Of a stretch of 64,000 bases of DNA, positions 54,961 to 64,000 are shown piece by piece. The DNA comes from Immersiella caudata. Taxonomy: Eukaryota; Ascomycota; Sordariomycetes; Sordariales; Lasiosphaeriaceae. The notes under the pieces were generated by a model. That model saw only the letters and a list, made by a program, of their open reading frames with translations, did no database searches and was not told where the DNA came from. The DNA is taken from assembly GCA_030512335.1 (NCBI GenBank), contig JAULSU010000004.1, positions 1 through 64,000 on the forward strand, written 5' to 3'. A program made the position numbers and the translations under genes. Each line of letters begins with the position of its first letter. The first letter of the stretch is position 1.

Positions 54961-55031
54961 GACCGAACTGGGACTCGAACCCAGAAGCTTCAGCACCGGA
55001 AAGTGATGCCCTACCATTGAGCTATCCAGCC
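54961..55031 (-). tRNA. tRNA-Arg (CCG)
   Basis: The minus strand folds into a 71-nt cloverleaf without intron: acceptor GGCTGGA/TTCGGTC (several G-U pairs), D arm GCTC AATGGTA GGGC, anticodon arm TCACT TTCCGGT GCTGA with loop T33 and anticodon CCG, variable AGCTT, T arm CTGGG TTCGAGT CCCAG. The anticodon stem has one C-C mismatch at 30-40. It reads the rare CGG Arg codon. The plus-strand neighbour is a gene remnant that ends next to it. Confidence 0.82.
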
Positions 55032-55309
55032 AATTCAATGTTTGCTGCGAGGGAAAGAATCTCCTTAGGTTGCTCTTGCCCATGCTTCGATACCACGCGA
55101 CAAAGGGGTACGTTGGGGGGGAGGTCAGGGGGCGCTTGACTACAATTCCCACCATCTTTGCCCAAGGTGCGCCTGCCGAACCACCTAGCGAGAACCTTCA
55201 CTGCCTTTTTTCACATGGACCGCAGCTCTCGTCAACCAACTCTGCAAGCATCTCAACATCATCACCAACGCCAGGCGTTGAGCACTTCCAACGTATTCCT
55301 CCCGCCGAC

Positions 55310-56308
55310 GATGCGAACAAGGGTGTTCCGTCACGCCGCAACTGCACCCGACCTCAAAAACGAGCTTTGACTGCTCAACGTCGAGTTTACCACGGCAAGA
55401 TATCTCGATGAGCTCATCAACGAGGGGGCTGAAATCACACCCCGAGGTCCTCGCGGCGGAATCCGCTTTCCCACCGAGATTTGGGAGATGATTGTCGAAG
55501 AGATGGCAGCTCATGCCCGTCGGCCAAGCGCACCACACATCCTCGTCAAGGTATCGACTCGCCGGCTTCTCAGAGAACCAGGGCCTGGAATCGACGCAAG
55601 TTCTATCTGGAGCCAAATCAGCTCCTTGCCGGTGACCTGATGAACATCGCCAGCATGAAGACGTTGGAGCAATTCTTCAAGCACGCCACTCCTGGTACGG
55701 CCTGGGCCATCAACCAAGTGAGCGACAGGGTGCTTTCGCAGCTCCCTAGCCCCGACTTCAAGACTGCTAACTCTGTCATCACTGGAGAGTCATGCGCCCA
55801 AATTCATCCCCTCATCGTTTGCTCCAGCCCGGAAAACGTATTTCATGTCTGGCTTCGCTGCACCAAACCTGGGACTCCCGCACTCGGTCCGCCGCGGCAA
55901 GCACGGTATGCCCCGCTCTACTACAATGTCACCGTCCAGGACGTCATCTGGAGAGTCGACCGAGGGCAATGCTGGATCTGCAACGGGCAGGCAGTGGCAT
56001 GCATGGGGACTGCGCATTCGCCAGTCGACGCCTTGTTTGATCTTGACTGGAACAACCGGGCCAACTGCAACCCCTGCTTCAGAGACGCGTGCCCCCTTTG
56101 CTGTACGTCTTCAAACCCCCTTCCGCCTTCTCAAAACGACCTGCTAATGCTTGTAATGGGGCATTCGATTGCACGTATCACGGTCAAGGAGACCGCGTTT
56201 TCGTGGTTTCTCCATGACCGGGGCATAGCTCAGTCCGCGCTTCAATGGGCCCGTGTCTTCTCGAGGACCATGGTTCGGAACATTTCCGAGGCGTTTGGTA
56301 GAATATGA
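55310..56308 (+). pseudogene. F-box-like protein gene, broken
   Basis: A frame from ATG 55310 (MRTRVFRHAATAPDLKNEL) meets TGA at 55368-55370, continues LLNVEFTTARYLDELINEG, then IRFPTEIWEMIVEEMAAHAR, the Leu/Pro...IW.MI pattern of an F-box-like start, up to HILVKVSTRR. A one-base shift near 55560-55590 is then needed to join the long open frame to 56308: RRKFYLEPNQLLAGDL, MKTLEQFFKHATPGTAW, CWICNGQAVACMG (a CxxC pair) and CNPCFRDACPLC (more Cys pairs, possible zinc site). The 23-nt stretch at the join (GTATCG...TCTCAG) has splice-like ends but is too short for an intron. Function unknown; possibly an SCF adaptor once. Confidence 0.5.
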
Positions 56309-57003
56309 ATAGGCTTTTTGTATGTGTAGTATCAGCGTTCAATAGTTCATCAGCAGCGTAGAGGACAGAATTAAAGGTCTATATTAGCCGTTTCAAAGCC
56401 TCCTGTATTCAACTCCGGTCCTCACTTCATGTTGGGTGCACATGGCCCGATCCAACCCTTATGTTCGCGATGTAACATCAGGGCTATTCCTGTCTCCCTG
56501 AAGGCATCGACGGATGTGACCAACATGTACTGGGGAATTTCGTGATCTCTGTAACGCCTTCTTCTCCAGCCATATTTGCCCAGATATTAAGCCTTCTCAG
56601 CCGCACGTTATGCCACGCACCCTTTAACCTCACGGTATGATAAAACTTGTGGTTACACAGCAGTGAGGGTGTCGGCGTTGGCTAGACTCCTCTCATCCGA
56701 TGATCGGCATCTTCCCGCCCTATGATGCGCAGTTGAGCTTCGCAGCCCCTTTTCGGTCTGAAGCCGGGTGGTTTGTGTCCCAACACCGACCAACGAGCTA
56801 TATGAGAGTCGGTAGACTACCATCGGCAGATTATTCTGGCCTGTTGGAATTCGCAAAGCTGTGGTAACCGCTGTGTAAAGAGTTCATCTCATCTCAACCC
56901 ATTCCAAACCACAGACGGCGCCAAGCCTTCTAGGCCCGTATAGGGAGTGAGCAATCTATGCCCAGAGACGAGGAAAGACACCCCTAGAGCCTTGCTCGGA
57001 GCA
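56309..57003. other. Intergenic, no gene recognised
   Basis: About 700 bp with no frame above 70 residues on the plus strand and no motif. It holds the promoter of the secreted-protein gene at 57115. Confidence 0.5.
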
Positions 57004-57009
57004 TATAAA
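57004..57009 (+). promoter_or_regulatory. TATA box of the secreted-protein gene at 57115
   Basis: TATAAA in GCATATAAACC, 111 bp before ATG 57115. Similar spacing to the TATA box at 34988 before the other small secreted-protein gene. Confidence 0.5.
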
Positions 57010-57114
57010 CCGTCTATTTCTCTGGTGTTGTTGCTTGAATCCTATTCTTCATTGCATACCTTCAAACTGCTCTTGTGCCCAAAGTCTCCAAATCAGATAC
57101 TACCAGCAGACAGC

Positions 57115-57444
57115 ATGGTTTCAGCCACCCGTCTCCTCATGGCACTTGCCGCCGTCGGAGTTGTCTTCGCCGTTAGGACATGCCGGGTCACCGGGGATGC
57201 GAACTGTCGTCCCTGCCCATACACCGACAAAAACTGCAAACCCAAGCACGCCATCAAGAAGGACACCAAGCACAAGTACGAGTGCCGAACGTTCGGAAAA
57301 GAAGTCTCGGGTATAGGTATGTCTCACCGGCCAGGTTCCCGTCGTTAATCGGTTCTAACTTCTACCACCTTTAGCGGCTGGGACTGGAACGTGGATCTCA
57401 AGTGTTCGGTGCACCAGCCACTGACTGATGACAACTGCTGTCCG
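57115..57444 (+). CDS. Small secreted cysteine-rich protein, 3' structure uncertain
   Basis: ATG 57115 in CAGCATGG starts MVSATRLLMALAAVGVVFAV, a signal peptide. The mature part RTCRVTGDANCRPCPYTDKN, CKPKHAIKKDTKHKYECRTF has five cysteines and many lysines. Exon 1 ends at 57316 (GTATGT) or 57310 (GTATAG). The acceptor is at 57374. The following exon reads well as WDWNVDLKCSVHQPL, TDDNCCP up to a GTAAGT at 57445, but only in a frame one base off from either donor. In the phase given by the splice sites it ends at a TGA 15 codons on. A third exon from 57526 (VSMSIGPSCSCVGP) is possible. So the family resembles fungal secreted Cys-rich effectors, and the gene is either frameshifted or alternatively spliced. 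Confidence 0.55.
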
Positions 57445-57660
57445 GTAAGTTCCACCCCATTGTTGACTAGTCTTAAGTGACCGGAGCGTCGCCAATTGCT
57501 AACTCCCCCGTTTGGGGTTGTCTAGATCGTCTCAATGAGCATAGGCCCGTCCTGTAGTTGTGTAGGGCCGTTAGGGTGTCTCAGCAGTGAAAGAGACTTC
57601 CCCTCGCAAACAGAGTTGCGGATGCTTGTGATACTGCTGCATAAAATAAGTGACCAATAG

Positions 57661-58663
57661 AACATTGATCGGCCACACAAAGGCTTTGTCTCCAAGGTTG
57701 GTTTTCTTCTCGGCAGTGGTTCTGTCCAGATGTAGCCAAACCTTGCTTAGAGCTCCAGTACCATCGAAAGTCTCGGCGTCGGTGATTTTTTGGGTCAAGG
57801 TCTCCAGGAAGAGACGGATGGCGGATCGTAGAAAGATACAACTTTGCCCAGTCGGTACCACGGGCCGACATCGAGAAGACGTTGTCATCTGTCCACATGC
57901 GCGAAATGAGCGAGACGGCAAGGTTCGGATGCACAAAGGAAAAAAGGTTGCACAGGAAAAGGAACTGTGGTTTTGGGTTGACATATGCGCTGTGACGTCG
58001 CACCTACCTAAGCAGCCGGATCACAGCAGATTCAATTCTTTGTCGCCGTCACGCGCCGTGAGGCGCGCCGGAAGCCCTCGGCCAGCCGCCAGGGACTCGT
58101 GGGTTGGAATTTGGCTGTGGAAAAAGCAAAGCGCGCTGAAAATGGAATCGGGTGGTCTGTGCTACAGCCAGATCTCCGGCCATAGTCCGGCAACCCCGCA
58201 GACTCCCTCGGCAGAGAAGGTCAGCAAGAAACCCCGCGGCGAGCGTCATCTGTCATCTGTGGGCCCCTTCGTCGCATCGAACCCCCTCCGGCCTGTCGCC
58301 GCGCGGGCGACCATGACTAATGCCTCGCGTCTGCCGAGGTGCTGATGATCAAGCCATGCAAACCGAGATCCCTCGTCCGAATTCCCATCAAAACATGTCC
58401 GAAGCTTCTTCCAGTGGAGGCCGAAAATATATTGAAGGGTACCGACAAAAGTTCCAAGAGGCGCGCCCTCGCAAACTATTCCTCCGGCTCGGCATTTTCG
58501 CATTGAACTTTGGCGCATCCCACTTGCCCCTGCCCCGCAATTCCAGCATCGCGTGGCACACTAAATTTCCAGGCCGAGAGTGATCTCTGGGGGAAGAACA
58601 GCACCTCGCTCTTCCATCCCCGTTCCTATCGCCAGCGACACCGACTACAGCCTCCAGCACAAC
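57661..58663. other. Intergenic, no gene recognised
   Basis: About 1 kb before the GTP cyclohydrolase gene. Overlapping plus and minus frames of 130-230 codons near 57570-58345 have no recognised motif and contradict each other. Confidence 0.4.
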
Positions 58664-59923
58664 ATGCCCGGCTTTACCCCCGAACAATGGCAGGGTGCCG
58701 CCGCCAGCGACAGCCAATTGCCCTCTTTCTACTCCCCGCCCGCCAACGCGGACCCCTCGCCCGACGGCGCTGACGCCGACCTCAACAACGACAACCTCTC
58801 CCTCTCCATTCCTCCCGCCACAACCACAACCTCCAATACAGCCAACGACAACCCGTCGCCCTCTTCCTCGACCCCCTCCCGACCCTCCTCAGCAATCCCG
58901 ACAAACCCTCCACCTCCCTCCCTCCTCTCCCCCGCCTTCACACCCCCGTCCACCCCAGGCACCGCCACACCCAGCAACGCGCTCCTCTCCGAACCGCGCT
59001 CCATCCCCGTCGACAGCTCCCTCCCCACCGGTGGCGGCTGCGGCTCCAAACACCCCCGCCTTCTCGAAGCCCTCCCCGAGGTACGATGCAGCGTGCGCGC
59101 GCGAATACCCACCACCACGGGCGCCGAAATGTTTCTGCATTTGTACGAAAACAACATCGACAAGAAGGAGCACCTGGCAATTGTCTTTGGCGACAACATC
59201 CGCAGCAAGAGTTTAGACACGTGGCAGCCGGGTGATACGGAGCTAGAGAGGCTTAAGCGGGGGGCGTACACGGGGAGACTTTACCCGGGGAGGGTGCACA
59301 GTGGGATCGATGGGACGCAACATATGGAGGAACATGGGCAGGATGGGAATAAGGTGCCGCCGCTGGTGAGGATACACAGCGAGTGCTACACGGGGGAGAC
59401 TGTGTGGTCGGCACGATGCGACTGCGGAGAGCAGCTGGACGAGGCGGCGCGGTTGATGAGTCTGCCGAGCAGTGCCGAGGCGGGAGGGATCATCATCTAC
59501 CTGCGGCAGGAGGGACGGGGCATTGGGCTGGGGGAGAAGCTGAAGGCGTACAACTTGCAGGATTTGGGGAATGATACGGTGGAGGCTAACTTGATGCTGC
59601 GGCATCCGGCGGATGCGCGGAGCTACGGGTTGGCTACGGCAATGTTGATAGATTTGGGACAGAGGGATATTCGGTTGTTGACGAACAATCCGGACAAGAT
59701 TCGGGCGGTGGAGGGCCCGAATCGGGAAATTGTAGTCAAGGAGAGGGTGGCTATGGTGCCGCTTTCGTGGAAGGGCAAGGGCGGGTTTAGGGCGCCTGAG
59801 GTGGAGGGGTATTTGAAGACGAAGGTGAGTACTTTCCTTCTTGTGACTGGTATCAACGCTAACGGCGATTTGCAGATCGAGAAGATGGGTCACATGCTGG
59901 ACGTCGAGGCGCTTCCTCGATAG
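58664..59923 (+). CDS. RIB1: GTP cyclohydrolase II, first step of riboflavin synthesis
   Basis: Start ATG 58664 (MPGFTPEQWQGAAASDSQLP). Exons 58664-59824 and 59876-59923 give 402 aa. The 51-nt intron 59825-59875 (GTGAGT, GCTAACG, TTGCAG) is a multiple of three and open, so without splicing a 17-residue insertion appears just before IEKMGHMLDVEALPR. The N-terminal 125 residues are Ser/Pro/Thr-rich and probably disordered. The catalytic domain (PF00925) is complete: VRIHSECYTGETVWSARCDC (three Zn-ligand Cys), IIIYLRQEGRGIGLGEKLKA, NDTVEANLMLRHPADARSYG and IRLLTNNPDKIRAVEG. It converts GTP to 2,5-diamino-6-ribosylamino-pyrimidinone phosphate plus formate. Cytosolic, essential for flavin supply. 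Confidence 0.95.
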   Translation: MPGFTPEQWQGAAASDSQLPSFYSPPANADPSPDGADADLNNDNLSLSIPPATTTTSNTANDNPSPSSSTPSRPSSAIPTNPPPPSLLSPAFTPPSTPGTATPSNALLSEPRSIPVDSSLPTGGGCGSKHPRLLEALPEVRCSVRARIPTTTGAEMFLHLYENNIDKKEHLAIVFGDNIRSKSLDTWQPGDTELERLKRGAYTGRLYPGRVHSGIDGTQHMEEHGQDGNKVPPLVRIHSECYTGETVWSARCDCGEQLDEAARLMSLPSSAEAGGIIIYLRQEGRGIGLGEKLKAYNLQDLGNDTVEANLMLRHPADARSYGLATAMLIDLGQRDIRLLTNNPDKIRAVEGPNREIVVKERVAMVPLSWKGKGGFRAPEVEGYLKTKVSTFLLVTGINANGDLQIEKMGHMLDVEALPR

Positions 59924-61599
59924 TTTCGTGGGTGAGTCTTTGGGGCAAGGCATTGACAGTAATTTCTCGCGGCACATATATTAGCATGCATTTGTAGATA
60001 TCGGGCGGAATAACACGTGTTTTGGCGTTCTTGGTTGTACTTAGGGCTTACAGACAGCGAATCGCATCGGGAAGACCGGTTTGTCTAACTTGTGCTCGTC
60101 ACTCATAAGCGTGGGTATGAGGTTTTCGGGTCGGTACGGCAATGGATCGTGGTTGTTTAGGTGCGGGTAGGGACTAATACCAGAACTGCCGCCGTCCCGA
60201 GTCCCCTTTGTCTCGAAGCTCCGGTTGCTCCATTGTCTGCCAACAGCACGTGGCCCTCGATTCGATCAGATAACGCTGGTGCTCAGATAGGGCCTGAACA
60301 GCAATACCCTGGGGGTCTCGAGTTTTTGGCCACCCGTTTCAGATCAGGGATTGGGGGGGGGTCCAAGAGTGCCAAGTCGCCCAAACATTCAAACAGGGGC
60401 GTCTGATATCAACCACTTGAACACATGCATGTGTTCCCAACAAAATCAAAGGGGCCGGCCAAGATCGTCTCCAAGATGGCGATCCCTGGATGATTTCGGA
60501 ATCATGGCGTCTAGGAATGAGCATTTCTCTCGGTCATTGGGTCTAGTATCACATGTCCCCATTCCGGAGCGGGCGTCCAACACAGTGAAAGGCAGGGAGA
60601 ATTGACACTCCCTGGCCAAACTTCCCGCTGATTTCGTTTGTTCTATTCCCAACATAGTAGCTCGGACCAGTCATTCAACAGACGAGGCCGGAATGCGGTT
60701 TCCGCAGCTTCTGATAGGCTAGAGGGTCCAACAGTGATGTGGGTTTGAAAACTCATCATTCGCGTCGTGAGACAGGACACGTCCAGGGTCACCATCCCTA
60801 CGGGCACGTCTGCATGTAGCCAGCCATGGATCAGGCAACAATATCCAACCTGTCGTATCTATGCCTGCTCATGTATTTCGTAAAAAAAGCAACATTGTCT
60901 GTTCGTCGACATTGCTGTCCGTCTCGGGGGTCGGTGAGGCTCTTCTGGACAAACCCAAGCCACGAGGGCATGAATATATCCTTGGCACACTGTTCATTGT
61001 GCCGTCATCGGTTTGGCCGTGATATAGGCCCCCCACGCGCGCGGAATGCGTCCGAAGGGTACAGGGCACATGGACGGAATCGACAGTTGATGCGGTGAGC
61101 CTGAGGCAACAAAAGCAAATGATATTGAGGGCAGGAGCGAATGGGAGGCTAGTGGATCGTGGCGGTCCTGCTCCTGTCCTGTCCTGTCCTGTCCTGTCCT
61201 GTCCTGGCCACTCCTCGCCGCTGGAGGAGGGGCTGGCACGCATGACACAGCAACCACACTGCAAGTCTTCGGCGAACGGCAGCGCCTCGGAAAATATTCC
61301 CGGCGTAGCGACAGGCCGGCCACTGCCACACAAAGCGCTCCTCCTCGGGCCACCCTTCACCTTGTGCAGTGCCTCCAGCCCGGGGGATGGGGGGTAGGTG
61401 GTTGATAACGGCCTGAGGCCGCGCGTGGGCAGCCCAACATTGGCCAACCATCCCGTCGCAGCCATCCAGCACGTCGTGACTTCCTATTACTACCTACCAA
61501 CCCATTGCAGAAGCATTCCCATGCAGCGCTCGCACACTGCCGTCCCATCCATGGCCGCGCCATTTCATTTCGCAAGAGGCGGCGAGACGAAGAACGAAC
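59924..61599. other. Intergenic, promoter of the zinc-cluster gene
   Basis: About 1.7 kb. No frame has a recognised motif. Holds a (GTCCT)6 microsatellite at 61176-61205 and a G8 run near 60353. The long upstream region is usual for fungal regulators. Confidence 0.5.
61176..61205. repeat. Pentanucleotide microsatellite (GTCCT)6
   Basis: Six perfect GTCCT units, 395 bp before the ATG of the zinc-cluster regulator at 61600. Its length is not constrained by a reading frame. Confidence 0.95.
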
Positions 61600-64000
61600 A
61601 TGGCTCCTCCGGGCGCTGATGAACCGCCGAACACGAATGCCTTGGCCGACGTCCCTATTCCACTGCAGCCACTCCAGCAGCTCCATGTCGCCCCCCTGGT
61701 TGCCGGCCCCGGCGCGCGCCGAATCTTACCCGCCGGCCCGCCACCGCGCGAGGGTATCTCCAATGGTGTCGGCCCTCTTAACGGCGCATCGAGGAGCAAG
61801 ATCGTCGTCCCGCCAAAGAATGTCCACGTCAAGGGCGCATGCGATACCTGTCGCACTCGCAAAATCAAGGTGAGCCCACACTCATTCTGCCTGTATTATG
61901 AGGTAATGAAGCTGATGTGGTAACCCGCATGACTAGTGCTCCGGCGGTCGGCCAAAATGCGTCGCATGCGAGCGCAGTGGCGCCGTGTGCAACTATATCG
62001 CCGGCCCCACCGAGACGCACTCGCAGGCCCTCAAGCGCAAGGTCGACCAGCTCCAGGAGGAGAAGTCTGTCTACCAGGAGCTAACCGACCTCATCCGCAA
62101 GATGCCCGAAGGGGAGTCGACCGAGGTTGTCCGGAGGCTCCGCGCTGGTGATGATGTCAGTGCCATCGTGCGCCAGGTGAAGACGGGCTGTCTCCTCCTC
62201 CAGCTAGCTCTATCCCCTGAGTCCCGCTTCCGCTACTCCTTCCCTTATGTTATCGATATGCCCATCACGCTACGCCAGCCTGACAACCCCTACATCGAGT
62301 CGCCCATCTTCGAGGCTGCCTACCGCAACAGTCCGTCTCCTGCGCCAGAGGAACTCCCCGAGCAGCACCAGTGCATCTACATGAAGCCCTATCACGTTGC
62401 CGAGATTGTGGATCCCCGGCTTTCAAAGATTCGCGCGTCGAGGTGGACCAACGTTACCGAAGACGATGCCCTCTTTCGCAATCTTCTTAGGGCCTACATC
62501 TTGTATGAGCACACCACATTCCCCTTCGTTCCTCTTGACAGCATCCTGGATGGCATGGTTACGGGAGACGAACGGCTTTGCTCCTCGCTGATGGTGAACG
62601 CCTTAATGGCATCCGCTTGTGTAAGTCGAATCTTCTTTGTGCCACACCCTCTGTGGGGGCGAAGCCGCTGACTGGTCGTACAGCACTGTTATTCGGCCAT
62701 ACCGGATCGACACAAATTTTGGAAACCATCATCATTGGGATACCAGTTTCTCTCCGAGGCGAGAAGGCTATGGGAAGAGGAGATCAGAGGAGAGCCAAAA
62801 CTCACCACTGCCATGGGAGGTGTCCTTCTCAACATCGAATACAACCACAACGGCATGGACTCGTTGGGCTATCATTTCATGGTGCAGTCGGTCGTCATCT
62901 GTGAACACCTTGGTGTCTTCAAACCCGAGGTGCAGCAGAAATTTCAGAGCGCCAAACAGAGAACAATGTGGGAGTTCTTCTCTTGGTCTCTTTTCAGTTG
63001 GTCAACGTAGGTAGAAGGGCCCCTCTTTCTTGGGACCGATACTGATGTTGGGCACAGAGTTCAAGCGTATTATTTTTTCCGATACCCTGTGGTCAAGACA
63101 GCGCCCCAGACGCCGTTGCCGGACCCTGAGAACAACCCGGCATTCTACGGCGAAGTCTGGCTATTATATCCCGCCAGCCCCTGTCCCATCCCGGCCCAAC
63201 ACGGCCACACCACCAAGTCATTGACGGAATTTCATCACATCCTCCACATAATTTCATGCCGAGCATTCCGCGACGGGTCGAGTACTCGCAAGCTGACGTG
63301 GGAGGAGGCCATGAATTTCAAACGAATGCTCGACAACTGGTTTGAAAGTCTACCAGCCGCCTTGTCGCCGAAAAACGTGGTTTTCCCGTGGCATCTAAAG
63401 CTCCAGTGTGTCAATTCCAAGTTTTCCCACCGCAATATTCGCCTCCTAACCTCTTCCACAGCACCGCCTACTACGCCGCCATCTACACACTCTTCACCTC
63501 CCTGGTATCTCGCGACGCCCTTCCCAACATCTCCACCCTCACCTCCCTCCCGCGAAACACTCCCCTCCCTACAACGACCGACTTCGCCTCCCGCGCCATC
63601 ATGCGTCTCGAAACCGTCATCCGCCTCTACTATCTCCGCCACTCCTTCTCGTCCTGCGACTCCTTCCTCGGCTACTACCTCTCCGTCCTCGCCCGCGCCA
63701 CCCTCGAAATGATGGGCGGACCCAACGGAAAACCTCTGCTCGATCCCCAGCAGATACGCACGCTGCGCTCTACCGTGGTGCTCTGCATGAAGGGCATGAA
63801 TGAGCAAGGGCAGAACAACTACATCGCCGAAGTCATCTACCGTCTCATGAAGAGCACGCTTACGCCCGAGGATCTGGAGGTGCTGGAGTCGACTGTGAAC
63901 TTGTTTGAGTGGAGTGAGGATGACATGTTTGTGGCGAGGCAGTGTCGGAGTCAGTGGCCGATGCCGGGGGTTAAGGTGTATGATAATCCCAGGCAGGCGG
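61600..64000 (+). CDS. Zn2Cys6 transcription factor, 3' end outside window
   Basis: Exons 61600-61869, 61937-62620, 62684-63006, 63058-63405 and 63462 onward. Introns of 51-67 nt with GTGAGC, GTAAGT, GTAGGT, GTGTGT donors. The zinc cluster CDTCRTRKIK|CSGGRPKCVACERSGAVC is split by intron 1 after KIK. A basic/coiled-coil segment follows (LKRKVDQLQEEKSVYQELTD). The fungal_trans-type middle region includes YHVAEIVDPRLSKIRASRWT, LRAYILYEHTTFPFVPLD, FWKPSSLGYQFLSEARRLWE, MDSLGYHFMVQSVVICEHLG, ISCRAFRDGSSTRKLTWEEA and TAYYAAIYTLFTSLVSRD. The frame is open to base 64000. Nuclear regulator of the GAL4 class, target unknown. The 68 residues before the zinc cluster are Pro/Ala-rich. Confidence 0.92.

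Noticed and set aside
55070..55411. Plus frame through the region before the F-box-like gene
   Set aside because: Overlaps two other frames, one of which carries the F-box-like start; no motif.
57571..58003. Minus-strand frames of about 140 codons
   Set aside because: Two frames contradict each other, neither shows a recognised family, and the plus strand has a similar-sized frame; likely chance.
1..64000. CRISPR array, riboswitch, bacterial operon, phage or insertion sequence
   Set aside because: No such structure seen; intron, HET, rhodopsin-domain and GPI-type features all indicate a fungal nuclear segment. No transposase or reverse-transcriptase motif was found either.
1..64000. Strong repeat-induced point mutation signature
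   Set aside because: Damaged genes are broken mostly by single-base shifts, GC content stays similar to intact neighbours, and only a few stops are of C-to-T type. A formal RIP index was not computed.

Overview
This window is a piece of nuclear chromosome from a filamentous ascomycete (Pezizomycotina, most likely Sordariomycetes). The evidence is many short introns (about 36 to 76 nt, mostly GTRAGT/GTATGT donors with CTRAC-like branch sites and YAG acceptors), families largely confined to these fungi (HET domain, SesA-type NLR partner domains, Pth11-like and RTA1 membrane proteins, Zn2Cys6 regulators), GH6 and GH11 secreted enzymes, and two eukaryotic-type tRNA genes, one with an intron next to the anticodon. 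There is no operon organisation. Exon joins were worked out by hand from splice signals and reading phase.

Layout. 0-3.4 kb: 3' end of an ankyrin-repeat gene, then a divergent pair of SesA-like genes with glycine-rich, amyloid-like tails. 3.4-5.5 kb: remains of an NRPS-like (A-T-C-like) gene. 5.7-9.8 kb: DUF924 protein, extended SDR reductase, and a fungal transcription-factor-like protein. 10.4-12.7 kb: decayed S41 protease. 13.3-23.1 kb: Pth11-like protein (with a GC-AG intron), membrane-anchored aspartyl-protease-like protein, a single-pass Ala/Ser/Thr-rich protein, a RibD_C/DHFR-like reductase, an RTA1 protein and a GPI-type secreted protein. 24.7-26.6 kb: remnants of a rhodopsin-domain membrane protein and a rhodanese. 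27.6-32.2 kb: intact HET-domain gene divergent from a multi-pass membrane protein. 32.3-36.8 kb: GH6 cellulase and GH11 xylanase around a frameshifted small secreted protein. 38-45 kb: a five-exon membrane protein, a DUF6536 remnant and another degraded membrane protein. 45.1-47.1 kb: seven-exon secreted carboxylesterase. 48.9-50.9 kb: HET remnant and an intron-bearing tRNA. 52.5-57.6 kb: a second Pth11-like gene, an SMP-30-like remnant, tRNA-Arg(CCG), a broken F-box-like gene and a Cys-rich secreted protein gene. 58.7-64 kb: GTP cyclohydrolase II (riboflavin) and a Zn2Cys6 regulator that runs off the end.

Two themes stand out. First, allorecognition or innate-immunity genes appear in three places (ankyrin plus SesA pair, intact HET gene, HET remnant). 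Second, about ten genes are recognisable but broken, mostly by single-base frameshifts and a few TAG/TGA codons. They lie among intact housekeeping and wall-degrading genes, as in a fast-turning-over accessory region. Neither the frameshifts nor the base composition look like heavy repeat-induced point mutation. Assembly indels remain a possible alternative explanation for some of the breaks.
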